From contig NZ_JAJBZG010000002.1 of the NCBI RefSeq assembly GCF_020552705.1, positions 682,001-746,000 on the forward strand: a stretch of 64,000 nucleotides of DNA. Reading direction: 5' to 3'. A model generated the notes under the pieces. The model searched no databases, was not told the origin of the DNA, and was given only the letters and a program-made list of their open reading frames with translations. This stretch comes from Christiangramia sediminis (lineage in GTDB: Bacteria; Bacteroidota; Bacteroidia; Flavobacteriales; Flavobacteriaceae). The first letter of the stretch is position 1; every line of letters starts with the position of its first letter. Positions 8,463 to 16,820 of the stretch are shown here, piece by piece. The position numbers and the translations under genes were made by a program.

Positions 8463-9134
8463 ATGAAAAAATTATTATTTACCATGATAGCGGGAGCTTT
8501 AATGATCTCTTGTAATCAAAACAAAAAAGAACAAGAGGAAATCGCAAAAGATCCTAACCTTGAAATTCATGAAAAAATTGCCATGGCGAATGGGTTTGAG
8601 GAATTTGACAGTATTAATAAATTAAAATTCACATTCAACGTAAAAGTAAATGATACCCTGCGCTCTGAAAGACGGTGGACATGGAATATCAAAAGTGACA
8701 AAATAAGCCTTACAGAAAAAGACTCTACCATGAGTTATACTAAAAAGGATAGTTTGGCCAAAGATAAGGAATATATAGACCAGAGATTTGTGAACGATTC
8801 TTACTGGCTACTATTCCCTTACCAGCTTAAATGGTCCAATGCCGATTTTAGTGAAGCTAAAACAGCAAAAGCTCCTATTAGCGGAGATGAAATGCAGATG
8901 CTAACCGTGAGTTTCCCTTCTGAAGGCGGTTACACACCTGGAGATAGTTACGATATCTATTTTGATGATGAATTCATGATCCAGGAATGGGTTTACAAAG
9001 CATCCGGAGGCGGTAGAGAAATGGCTACTACCTGGGAAGATTATGAAGATTTTGACGGAGTTAAAATCTCAAAGATGCATAAATCTGAAGATGGAAATTT
9101 TGAACTTTACTTTACAGACATTTATGTGGAATAA
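8463..9134 (+). CDS. Putative lipoprotein of unknown function
   Basis: About 223 aa beginning MKKLLFTMIAGALMISC, a type II signal peptide with lipobox MISC, so the mature protein is lipid-anchored. An in-frame ATG at 8448 would add five residues. I prefer 8463 because a -7-like box ends at 8447 and because the signal peptide then starts canonically. The mature part is acidic, with many Trp and Tyr residues and repeated short beta-like stretches, and contains no motif I recognise. It is preceded by the SDR gene and ends at a bidirectional terminator shared with kynU. Confidence 0.75.
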   Translation: MKKLLFTMIAGALMISCNQNKKEQEEIAKDPNLEIHEKIAMANGFEEFDSINKLKFTFNVKVNDTLRSERRWTWNIKSDKISLTEKDSTMSYTKKDSLAKDKEYIDQRFVNDSYWLLFPYQLKWSNADFSEAKTAKAPISGDEMQMLTVSFPSEGGYTPGDSYDIYFDDEFMIQEWVYKASGGGREMATTWEDYEDFDGVKISKMHKSEDGNFELYFTDIYVE

Positions 9135-9156
9135 GAAGCTGAGAATAGCTAAAATT

Positions 9157-9184
9157 AAAAAAGAGGCGAAAGCCTCTTTTTTTT
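9157..9184. terminator. Bidirectional terminator, lipoprotein gene/kynU
   Basis: AAAAAAGAGGC-GAAA-GCCTCTTTTTT: an 11-bp stem including the A/T flanks with a GNRA-type loop, functional on both strands. It touches the kynU stop codon. Confidence 0.92.
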
Positions 9185-10469
9185 ATACTTTTTCCTTACT
9201 CAAAATTCCTTTTTTCAGGATCTGTCCAAATTCATACATATCTTTAAAAGAACAATAAAACGGAGCCGGTGCTAATCTAATTACATTTGGTTCCCGCCAG
9301 TCTGTTATCACTCCTTGATCCATTAAAAATCTAAATAGCTCTTTGCCTTCGCCGTGTAAAAACACAGAGATTTGCGTTCCTCTTTCATCCTGCTCAGAGG
9401 GGGTGATGATCTCAAAACTACTATCTACCTCTTTATCAATTTCGTGGAGCACAAATTCTAAATAGGCCACGATCTTATTCCTTTTTTCAATTAAAGCAGG
9501 CATTCCAACCTCAGCAAACATTTCTAAGGATGCTAAATATGGCGCCATGGCCAGAATAGGAGCATTACTTATTTGCCATGCATCTGCTGTAGGTTCTGGT
9601 TGAAATTCAGGTTCCATCAAAAAGCGCCGGTCTTTATTATGTCCCCACCAGCCTTCAAATCTTGGAATGTCTTTTTTATTATGATATTTCTTATTTATAA
9701 AACATCCGGAGGCATTCCCGGGACCTGAATTCATATATTTATAACTGCACCAGGCAGCAAAGTCAACATTCCAGTCACTCAATTTCAGCTCTATATTACC
9801 TGCGGCATGTGCAAGGTCCCAGCCAACAAAAGCGCCAGCATCGTGTCCTGCTTTGGTAATCGTCTTCATGTCGAATACCTGGCCAGTATAATAATTCACT
9901 CCGCCAATAAGAACAAGGGCACACTCCTCTCCAACTTCTTTTATTTTCTTAAGTACATCTTCTGTTCTAAAATTGTTCTCTCCCTCCCGCTTTTTAATTT
10001 CTACGATCGCATCTTGTGGATCATAACCATGAAAGCGTACCTGACTCGAGATCATATATTGATCACTGGGGAAAGCTTTTTCCTCACATATGATCTTATA
10101 TCTTTTTCCTGAAGGCCTGTAAAAGGATACCATCAATAAATGAAGGTTGACCGTAAGCGTATTCATTACGGTAACTTCTGAAGGATTTGCTCCTACCACC
10201 TTTGCCAGTTTCTCCGAAAAACGCTCATGATAATCCCACCATGATTTTTCAGCGTAAAAATGCCCCTCTACAGCAAGTTCAGCCCAGTCTTTCATGATCT
10301 CATCCACATATTTCTTTGCTGATCTGGGTTGTAGGCCCAAGGAATTTCCTACGAAATAAATAACATCCTTACCGTTTACCTTCGGAAAAATGAATTCATC
10401 TCGATATTTAGATAATTTATCTTCTTTATCTAATTCTATGGCAAATTCCCTGGAATTCTCGAACTGCAT
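9183..10469 (-). CDS. kynU: Kynureninase
   Basis: PLP enzyme hydrolysing kynurenine or 3-hydroxykynurenine to (3-hydroxy)anthranilate and alanine. The PLP-binding Lys is in CSYKYMNSGPGN. The upstream Asp that binds the PLP ring nitrogen is in GWDLAHAAGN, and the N-terminal YFVGNSLGLQPRSA motif is characteristic. Length of 428 aa is normal. A possible -7 box (TATTTTTA on the minus strand) lies at 10485-10492. Together with kmo in this window it supplies two consecutive steps from kynurenine to 3-hydroxyanthranilate; the dioxygenase steps on either side are not in the window. Confidence 0.95.
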   Translation of the reverse strand: MQFENSREFAIELDKEDKLSKYRDEFIFPKVNGKDVIYFVGNSLGLQPRSAKKYVDEIMKDWAELAVEGHFYAEKSWWDYHERFSEKLAKVVGANPSEVTVMNTLTVNLHLLMVSFYRPSGKRYKIICEEKAFPSDQYMISSQVRFHGYDPQDAIVEIKKREGENNFRTEDVLKKIKEVGEECALVLIGGVNYYTGQVFDMKTITKAGHDAGAFVGWDLAHAAGNIELKLSDWNVDFAAWCSYKYMNSGPGNASGCFINKKYHNKKDIPRFEGWWGHNKDRRFLMEPEFQPEPTADAWQISNAPILAMAPYLASLEMFAEVGMPALIEKRNKIVAYLEFVLHEIDKEVDSSFEIITPSEQDERGTQISVFLHGEGKELFRFLMDQGVITDWREPNVIRLAPAPFYCSFKDMYEFGQILKKGILSKEKV

Positions 10470-10539
10470 ATTTTCAATTTTTGGTAAAAATACAATTTCG
10501 TTTTAAAAGACATAGGGCTGAAACACCGCATAAAATCTT

Positions 10540-10547
10540 TAATTTTG
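10540..10547 (+). promoter_or_regulatory. -7 box of the O-methyltransferase gene
   Basis: TAATTTTG matches TAnnTTTG exactly, 14 nt upstream of the ATG at 10562. It lies inside the longer open frame that begins with a TTG at 10481, which makes that upstream start unlikely. Confidence 0.6.
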
Positions 10548-10561
10548 TCAAAAAACAAGGA

Positions 10562-11203
10562 ATGCACTTTTTACCAGAAGCCATAGATGACTATATAGTT
10601 GCCCATTCACAAAAAGAACCGGATTTGCTTTATAAACTGAACCGGGAGACAAATCAAAAAATATTACAACCCAGGATGCTTAGCGGGCACTATCAGGGAC
10701 GGGTGTTAAGTCTACTTTCCAAAATGAAAGCGCCTAAAAACATTCTTGAAATTGGCACTTATACGGGTTATTCTGCGTTATGTCTGGCTGAAGGTTTATC
10801 AAAAGATGGAATGCTCCATACAATAGATGTGAATGAAGAGCTATATGATTTTCAGAAAAAATATTTTGAGAGATCAGACTATGTCGAAAATATTCAGCAA
10901 TATCTTGGTGATGCGACTGAGATTATTCCTAAGATAGATTCAAAATTCGACTTGGTCTTTATCGATGCCGATAAACCAAACTATCCTAAATATTTTGAAT
11001 TGATCATTGAAAAAATGAATCCTGGCGGCATTATTTTATCTGATAACGTGCTTTGGTCGGGGAAAGTAATTGAAGATGTTCAGGAAGATGATGAATCTAC
11101 CCAGGCACTTTTAAAATATAATAAATTACTGGCTGAAGATGATCGTGTGGAAACCGTTATTTTACCAATTAGGGACGGCCTTAGCCTCACCCGAGTGAAG
11201 TAA
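10562..11203 (+). CDS. Class I SAM-dependent O-methyltransferase (caffeoyl-CoA/catechol OMT type)
   Basis: 213-aa methyltransferase. The SAM-binding motif I is LEIGTYTGYSAL, the acidic motif follows (TIDVNEE), and the metal-binding region FDLVFIDADKPNYPKYF is typical of the cation-dependent O-methyltransferase_3 family. SDNVLWSGKV is another family block. The frame is open back to a TTG at 10481, but I choose ATG 10562: a perfect -7 box lies just upstream at 10540-10547, and MHFLPEAIDDY is the family's usual N-terminus. The substrate is unknown. It ends one base before the stop of the convergent PAP2 gene, with no room for a separate terminator. Confidence 0.9.
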   Translation: MHFLPEAIDDYIVAHSQKEPDLLYKLNRETNQKILQPRMLSGHYQGRVLSLLSKMKAPKNILEIGTYTGYSALCLAEGLSKDGMLHTIDVNEELYDFQKKYFERSDYVENIQQYLGDATEIIPKIDSKFDLVFIDADKPNYPKYFELIIEKMNPGGIILSDNVLWSGKVIEDVQEDDESTQALLKYNKLLAEDDRVETVILPIRDGLSLTRVK

Positions 11204-11761
11204 TTAATAAAGTGTTCTACCTGATCTTTCGTAAAATTTGTGAAATACTATCGCAAATATAATTCCCACAATCATACCTACCAGAATGTCTCCGGGATAG
11301 TGCACTCCAACATAAATACGGCTCATAACGAATATTACTGGCCAGATATAGGCTAGATAAATCCATCTTGATTTTTGAGCAAGTACCAGGACTAAAAAGG
11401 TGGTTGCAGCAAAAGAAGTAGATGAGTGACCTGAGAAAAAACTATAATTAGTAGGCTCCTGCAGTATGCGGATCACCTCTGTAAGTTCAGGAGTATTATT
11501 GGGCCGTAACCTAAGAGCGATCCCTTTCACAAGATTGGTAAATCCCCAGGTTGAGAAAACGGTAGCCAGCAAAAAAAGTGTTGAAAAAGTAGCTTTTTTC
11601 CAATGGAAAGCTAAAAAGAAAAATAAAAAGAAAAGTAAATAAAGGGGGATCCAATGTCTTGGATCGGTAACAAAGATCCAGAAACCATCATATCTTTCAA
11701 TACCAAGGCTATTTAGATATACAAAGAGCTCTATGTCCCATTGCTGAATTTGCTCCCACAT
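11204..11761 (-). CDS. PAP2-family membrane phosphatase
   Basis: 185-aa integral membrane acid phosphatase, about five to six transmembrane segments. All three PAP2 motifs are present: KGIALRLRP (Lys79 to Pro86), SGH at 110-112, and SRIYVGVHYPGD at 147-158 with the catalytic His154. Likely substrates are phosphatidic acid, phosphatidylglycerol phosphate or undecaprenyl pyrophosphate, all known for the family; sequence alone does not decide. It starts 12 nt after the tatA stop and is therefore probably co-transcribed with tatA. Confidence 0.92.
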   Translation of the reverse strand: MWEQIQQWDIELFVYLNSLGIERYDGFWIFVTDPRHWIPLYLLFFLFFFLAFHWKKATFSTLFLLATVFSTWGFTNLVKGIALRLRPNNTPELTEVIRILQEPTNYSFFSGHSSTSFAATTFLVLVLAQKSRWIYLAYIWPVIFVMSRIYVGVHYPGDILVGMIVGIIFAIVFHKFYERSGRTLY

Positions 11762-11773
11762 TCAATTAAAAAT

Positions 11774-12055
11774 TTAGGGCTTACGTCTTACAGAACCAGT
11801 TATCTCGTCTATATCTTCTTTTACCTTATCTATTTCTCCCCTAACATCTTTGGTAAAATCAGTATTTATGCCCTGCTTATCGGCACTTTTCTGAATTTCA
11901 CTTTTAATATCATTAGAAGCGTTCCGAACCGCTTTCATGCCTTTCCCCAAACCTCTGGCAATATCCGGAATCTTATCAGCTCCAAAAACCATTACCAAAA
12001 TGAACATAATAAAGGCAATTTCGGCTCCACTAATAAATAAAGGTAACATGTGCAT
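11774..12055 (-). CDS. tatA: Twin-arginine translocase subunit TatA/TatE
   Basis: 93 aa with one N-terminal transmembrane helix (about residues 8-27), then the short hinge FGADKIPDIARGLGKGMKA and a long charged amphipathic helix, the standard TatA layout. TatA oligomers form the protein-conducting part of the Tat pathway. A second in-frame ATG two codons on (12049) is an alternative start. A perfect -7 box at 12063-12070 leaves almost no untranslated leader. PAP2 follows 12 nt downstream. A possible Tat substrate in the window is the S66 carboxypeptidase at 42239, whose leader has a KRRNF motif. Confidence 0.93.
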   Translation of the reverse strand: MHMLPLFISGAEIAFIMFILVMVFGADKIPDIARGLGKGMKAVRNASNDIKSEIQKSADKQGINTDFTKDVRGEIDKVKEDIDEITGSVRRKP

Positions 12056-12062
12056 AGTATGA

Positions 12063-12070
12063 CAAATATA
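12063..12070 (-). promoter_or_regulatory. -7 box of tatA
   Basis: TATATTTG on the minus strand, an exact match to TAnnTTTG, ending 7 nt before the ATG at 12055. Transcription would begin within a few bases of the start codon. Confidence 0.55.
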
Positions 12071-12087
12071 ATTACAAATCTAAGCAT

Positions 12088-12116
12088 AAAAAAAGCCGAC
12101 TCGTTAAAGTCGGCTT
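12088..12116 (-). terminator. Rho-independent terminator of the M1 peptidase gene
   Basis: On the minus strand, 9-bp stem AAGCCGACT / AGTCGGCTT with a 6-nt loop followed by seven T, 20 nt after the stop at 12137. Confidence 0.9.
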
Positions 12117-12136
12117 AAATATTATACTGTTAAATG

Positions 12137-14440
12137 CTAGTCCTGAGCAGAATCTTTGAACTCATCAAATTCATTCTTATTCTCTTTTTTAGGCCAGCTA
12201 TTATTATTAACATCAACATCTGCAGTTTCCAGATTTGGATCTATAGTAATGCTGGTGATCTCTTTATTTGAAGGAATCACTTTACTTACCACCTTATCGT
12301 TCTTTCTCCATATCTGAACAGGGTAAGTTTTCTTTTCTGAAGTACCATCAGCATAGGTAACTTCAACAATTAAAGGCATTACAAGTCCTCCTGGTTTTTC
12401 AAATACTACCTGATAGAAATACTTTGGAGTTTGCAGGTTCTTTCTTTCTTCTTCACTGAAGTTATCCATCACATAAGCCTGAAGGGTCTCAGAATTCTCC
12501 ATTAAAGACTTATTCTTCATACTTTCATCAAATGCTGCATCATCTTCAGTAACTACATACAGTGCTTTAGTTTCTTCAGGAGTTGTCCCGTATCTCTTCA
12601 ACATTTCCTTACCGGCTTCTGTTGGAGTATCGGTAACATAATATTTATTTACTTCTTTAATTCCTATATCCACATTATCTGTTGTATAGAACCATCCTCT
12701 CCAGAACCAGTCAAGATCAATACTTGAAGCATCTTCCATGGTTCGGAAGAAATCTTCAGGAGTTGGGTGTTTAAACATCCATCTGTGTGAATAAGTACTA
12801 AAAGCATAGTCAAAAAGCTCACGCCCCATCACTGTTTCACGAAGAATATTCAGTGCTGTTGCAGGTTTTCCATAAGCGTTATTTCCTAACTGATGAACCT
12901 GTTCCGGGTTAGACATGATCGGGGAAATAAAATCCTGATTTCCCTTCATATAAGGAACGATCTTACTTGGCTCTCCTCTTCTTGAAGGATATTTAGAATT
13001 TGGAGCAACTGCTTCAGGATAAGCTTCAGCAAACTCCTGCTCTGCTAAATACTGCACAAAGGTATTGATACCTTCATCCATCCATCCCCACTGACGCTCA
13101 TCTGAATTTACGATCATTGGGAAAAAGTTATGTCCTACTTCGTGTATGATCACACTCATCATTCCAAATTTAGTACGGTCGCTATAGTTCCCGTCTTCAT
13201 CTGGCCGACCATAATTCCAGCAGATCATTGGATATTCCATCCCTTGATTCTTTGCATGAACAGATACAGCCTTATGGTAAGGATACTGGAACGTATGCTT
13301 AGAGTAACTTTTTAAAGTACTGGCAACAACTTCTGTAGACCATTCTTCCCATAGCGGATTTCCTTCTTTAGGATAAAGCGAAACTGCCATCACATCTTTT
13401 CCCATCACATCTACGGCCATCATATCCAAAATGAATTTTCTGGAAGTAGAGAAGGCGAAATCACGTACCATATCGGCTTTATAAGTCCAGGTCTTGGTTT
13501 TAGTAGAGAAACCTTTCTCAGCTTCAACAGCTTCTTCCTGAGTTCTAACGATCACTGGTTTATCAAAAGATTTTTTAGCCTGCTCGTAACGCTTCATCAT
13601 ATCTTTGGTATACACGTCCTTTCTATTCTGAAGTTCTCCGGTAGCTTCCATCACGTGATCTGCAGGAACGGTAATATTAACCTCGTAATCTCCAAATGGA
13701 AGAGCAAATTCACCATTACCCCAGAATTGATAGTTTTGCCAGCCTTCTACATCATTGTAAACCGCCATTCTTGGAAAGAACTGAGCGATCACGTAAGCTT
13801 TATTCCCGTCTTCAGGGAAAAACTCATAACCTGAACGTGCACGGTTGGTAACATGATTATTTACATTATAAGACCATTTAATATCGAAAGTATAGCTTTC
13901 ACCAGATTTCAATGGCTGTGGCATATCTATTCGCATCATAGTTTGATGAATGGTATACTTCAGGTCTGTACCATTTTGTGATACCTCTTTGATATTGAAA
14001 CCACCATCAAAGGGCTCTTGTAAATAACTATCAGCGAACCTTGCAGGGGTTGTAACCGGACCCATACCATCGCCATCTTTCTGAAGAGCAGGAGCATCTT
14101 TTTTACGAATATTCTGGTCTAACTGTACCCAAAGGTATTCCAGGTTTTCAGGAGAATTATTATGATAGGTGATCGTTTCTTCACCCGTAATTGTTGAGTT
14201 CTTGTCATCCAGAACAATATCCATCTTGTAATCTGCCTCATTCTGGTAGTAAGCTGGGCCAGGTGCACCAGATGCAGTTCTGTATTGATTTGGAGTGGCA
14301 AGTTCCTGATACATCTGCCTGAATTTGTTTTGGTTTGTATGCCCCTCTTGACGTGCCTCTTTCTGTTCAGTTTCCTGTGCAGAAACACCTGCGAAAACAA
14401 ACATTAAAAACACAGAGCATAACATGTTTAATCTCTTCAT
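12137..14440 (-). CDS. Secreted M1-family zinc metallopeptidase
   Basis: 767-aa gluzincin aminopeptidase-like protein with a cleavable signal peptide (ending about GVSAQ). The zinc site is complete: HEVGH at 433-437 and the third ligand Glu456 in WGWMDEG, giving HExxH-x18-E. The exopeptidase motif appears as NQGMEYP rather than GxMEN, as is common in Bacteroidota members. The beta-sandwich N-terminal domain occupies about residues 60-270. It probably degrades peptides in the periplasm or outside the cell. It lies 62 nt downstream of the DUF6702 gene in the same direction, and a -7-like TATTTTTA at 14466-14473 may give it its own promoter. Confidence 0.92.
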   Translation of the reverse strand: MKRLNMLCSVFLMFVFAGVSAQETEQKEARQEGHTNQNKFRQMYQELATPNQYRTASGAPGPAYYQNEADYKMDIVLDDKNSTITGEETITYHNNSPENLEYLWVQLDQNIRKKDAPALQKDGDGMGPVTTPARFADSYLQEPFDGGFNIKEVSQNGTDLKYTIHQTMMRIDMPQPLKSGESYTFDIKWSYNVNNHVTNRARSGYEFFPEDGNKAYVIAQFFPRMAVYNDVEGWQNYQFWGNGEFALPFGDYEVNITVPADHVMEATGELQNRKDVYTKDMMKRYEQAKKSFDKPVIVRTQEEAVEAEKGFSTKTKTWTYKADMVRDFAFSTSRKFILDMMAVDVMGKDVMAVSLYPKEGNPLWEEWSTEVVASTLKSYSKHTFQYPYHKAVSVHAKNQGMEYPMICWNYGRPDEDGNYSDRTKFGMMSVIIHEVGHNFFPMIVNSDERQWGWMDEGINTFVQYLAEQEFAEAYPEAVAPNSKYPSRRGEPSKIVPYMKGNQDFISPIMSNPEQVHQLGNNAYGKPATALNILRETVMGRELFDYAFSTYSHRWMFKHPTPEDFFRTMEDASSIDLDWFWRGWFYTTDNVDIGIKEVNKYYVTDTPTEAGKEMLKRYGTTPEETKALYVVTEDDAAFDESMKNKSLMENSETLQAYVMDNFSEEERKNLQTPKYFYQVVFEKPGGLVMPLIVEVTYADGTSEKKTYPVQIWRKNDKVVSKVIPSNKEITSITIDPNLETADVDVNNNSWPKKENKNEFDEFKDSAQD

Positions 14441-14502
14441 TTACTTTGTTTTAATTTAAGGTTGCTAAAAATAAGTATTTTAAATTCCACGGAAAAGACA
14501 TT

Positions 14503-15003
14503 CTAAAAATTTACACTGTTACTTCCCTTACTTTTGGTAAGCAGCATGCTTTCTATTTCCTCTCCTTTTTTTATATGGGTAATATTCTTTTGAGCATCAA
14601 AAAGATCGGTGAGAATAAGATTTTCTACTTTCACTTTGTTGAAGCTTTTAATATTTGTAGACTCTAAAAACAAGACAATTTGATCTGCATCAAATTTACT
14701 TCCCAGCAGTTTAAGTTCCAGGAGTTTTCCGTCCACCATAATTTTCAATTTCGTGCCCAGATACTTTTCCATAATTGCTTTATTGGTACTGAGCTCTTCT
14801 TTATAAGACAAACTAATATCCTTTTGATATCTTTTGCTTAGAACGTTCTCGAAATCATCAATAAAAACACGGGAAATTATCTGAATACTTTCCTGTTCCA
14901 CATCATATTCTATTTCTGTAACACTTAGGTAAGTCTCGTGATCCTCTGCAACGAAAGAAGATAAAAATATAAAAGCAAATAAAAGAGCTAGGGTCTTCTT
15001 CAT
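14503..15003 (-). CDS. DUF6702-family secreted protein
   Basis: 166 aa with a signal peptide (MKKTLALLFAFIFLSSFVA). The mature domain begins with YLSVTEIEYDVEQESIQII and contains RVFIDDFENVL, the conserved core of the flavobacterial DUF6702 family, whose members are often encoded just upstream of M1 peptidases. This arrangement is present here. The function is unknown, but the constant pairing suggests a partner or regulator of the peptidase (inference). The region upstream, 15004-15187, shows no gene or clear signal. Confidence 0.82.
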   Translation of the reverse strand: MKKTLALLFAFIFLSSFVAEDHETYLSVTEIEYDVEQESIQIISRVFIDDFENVLSKRYQKDISLSYKEELSTNKAIMEKYLGTKLKIMVDGKLLELKLLGSKFDADQIVLFLESTNIKSFNKVKVENLILTDLFDAQKNITHIKKGEEIESMLLTKSKGSNSVNF

Positions 15004-15187
15004 CTATTCCTGATTATTTGTTTTTTGTTGATCATATACAATTCGACTATACTCGTCTATTTTTCGATCGAAATTAAAAATGGCTCATTCCATTTCTATT
15101 TTAGTATTTAAGGATCAAATACCAAACCAGAATGCGAGCATGTAAAGGTTAGACTGTAAATAGTCCTTAAGGTTTAAAAGATTTAAA

Positions 15188-16009
15188 TTATCCCGGAATT
15201 TGCACCGGAGCATTTAAAGCAGATCCCCGCCTCTCTTTGAAATCTTCAATTTTGGTTTGAAAATATTCAATCAACACAAAAGCATTACTATTAATTACCA
15301 GGCGTTTAAATCTAGTGTCTTCAGTACAGAAATAAACAAAATTGCAAATCTCATTATCTTTTAAATTGAGATCTTCCCGAAAGAATTCATGTCCCACTAT
15401 TTGAATACTCTTATTTGCCAATTCCTTTGGAGAATAATATACCGGCTTATCAGAATTTTCAGAAAGTTTATTCATTACTGCCCCGGCAATCTTATCTAAT
15501 CGAATTCCACCGTTAAGATTTGGCTTTCCATAAGGACTCAATTTTTTATCTTTTTCGATAAAAGTGTTCAGATCATTCTGCAACCTGTTTTTAGTTTCTA
15601 CCTGGGTCACAGAAATCTTACCTATATCATTCGCTAAATAACCGGAAAGTTTGATATCATCTATCACAATTTCCGCCAGTTCATTCATTTTATTCTGAAG
15701 ACTGATCAGCAAAGACCTGGATTCCAGCATTTTTCTGGTCACCACCACGGTCTTATTTTCAAACTGAACCGAAGAAACATACAAACTGTCATTTTCCCTG
15801 GCTAAAATTTGAAATTCTCCATTCGCATTGGTCACCGCTCCTTTTTCCAGATTAAGATTGATTACATGTATCTTCTCAATATCGGCACTATTTGCATCTA
15901 TTTTTCCCTTTAAAACAGAAGACTCCTGGGCAAATGAATTGTAAGTGAACAAAAACAGTAAACAGAATAAGCTCAGTGACTTTATGATATTTATAAATTT
16001 TAATTTCAA
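15188..16009 (-). CDS. Secreted carboxypeptidase-regulatory-like protein, paralog 3
   Basis: 273 aa. A signal peptide (ending about SFAQ) is followed by a beta-sandwich of the carboxypeptidase-regulatory-like (CNA-B/DUF4480-like) type with the block LKGKI...IHVINLNLEKGA...SSVQFENK. The middle (NELAEIVIDDIKLSGYL) and C-terminal (NFVYFCTEDTRFKRLV, LIEYFQTKIEDFKE) blocks are shared with its two upstream neighbours. The C-terminal half is a family-specific domain that I cannot name. It is the last gene of a three-copy tandem array. Exported, probably periplasmic or surface; no catalytic motif seen. Confidence 0.8.
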   Translation of the reverse strand: MKLKFINIIKSLSLFCLLFLFTYNSFAQESSVLKGKIDANSADIEKIHVINLNLEKGAVTNANGEFQILARENDSLYVSSVQFENKTVVVTRKMLESRSLLISLQNKMNELAEIVIDDIKLSGYLANDIGKISVTQVETKNRLQNDLNTFIEKDKKLSPYGKPNLNGGIRLDKIAGAVMNKLSENSDKPVYYSPKELANKSIQIVGHEFFREDLNLKDNEICNFVYFCTEDTRFKRLVINSNAFVLIEYFQTKIEDFKERRGSALNAPVQIPG

Positions 16010-16049
16010 ATCTTTAATTTTTGATATAGATTTTACAAAAAAAGCGATT

Positions 16050-16820
16050 TTAATCCAGTTCCCGTAATTCTTTGAAAGAATCTATTTTTTCATTGAAAAA
16101 TTCAACCAGCTGTAAGGTGCTCTCCGCTAGGACTAATTCTTCATAACGCTCATCATCTGCACAATAGAATAGAAAATTCATGATCTCGTTTTCAGGAATT
16201 TCCAACTGAGTCACATAGAAACTTTTTCCTACAAGATTCAGGCCTTTATTTACCAGAATGGAAAGTTGATTATTATCTTCTGCTTTCTCCAGTTGTTTCT
16301 TTTTGCCATTCAATGTATTTAATATGGAAATTAGTGGACCGCCGCCATTAGCAGATTGAACGGCTAATTCAAGGCTGGTTCTTCTGGGTTTAGGAAAAGG
16401 CATTCCTAATTTTTCATAGATAGATTTAGGCATTCTGGTAACATCTCCAGAAAGAACCCCCGAAAGCCTTATATCATCCAACTGCACTTCATCCAGTTCA
16501 TTAAATTTCTCGATCAACCTGATCTTCAAAGATCCTTCAAAACTAGATTCTTTTAGTACGAAATTCCTGTTTTCAAATTGGACCGAAGAAAAAAAGATGC
16601 TGTCGCCGGGTTTAGCCAAAATTTTAAATTCTCCACTTACATCTGTGGTAGTTCCTGTTTCCGCATTTAAATTAATTACGTGAACACCAGAAGCATTTTG
16701 AATACTGTCTACAATTATCTGTCCCTGCAATACTTGTCTTTCCTGAGCTTCTGTAGTCTGAAAAAACAGAAATAGAATAAAGAGTAATAAAAGTGATGAA
16801 TTAGTTTTTTGATGTATCAT
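16050..16820 (-). CDS. Secreted carboxypeptidase-regulatory-like protein, paralog 2
   Basis: 256 aa from the ATG at 16820. The frame is open upstream to 16970, but the extra 50 residues overlap the preceding gene and lack a leader. From 16820 the protein starts with a clean signal peptide (MIHQKTNSSLLLLFILFLFF, ending about TTEAQ). It has the same block order as its neighbours: LQGQI, VHVINLNAETG, SSVQFENR, NELDEVQLDDIRLSG, then a divergent middle and NFLFYCADDERYEELV near the C-terminus. The first 20 nt overlap the end of paralog 1, implying translational coupling. Function unknown. Confidence 0.8.
   Translation of the reverse strand: MIHQKTNSSLLLLFILFLFFQTTEAQERQVLQGQIIVDSIQNASGVHVINLNAETGTTTDVSGEFKILAKPGDSIFFSSVQFENRNFVLKESSFEGSLKIRLIEKFNELDEVQLDDIRLSGVLSGDVTRMPKSIYEKLGMPFPKPRRTSLELAVQSANGGGPLISILNTLNGKKKQLEKAEDNNQLSILVNKGLNLVGKSFYVTQLEIPENEIMNFLFYCADDERYEELVLAESTLQLVEFFNEKIDSFKELRELD

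Noticed and set aside
14119-14400. 93-aa open frame on the minus strand within the M1 peptidase
   Set aside because: It lies in another frame inside a complete, recognisable gene and has no start or domain signal of its own.
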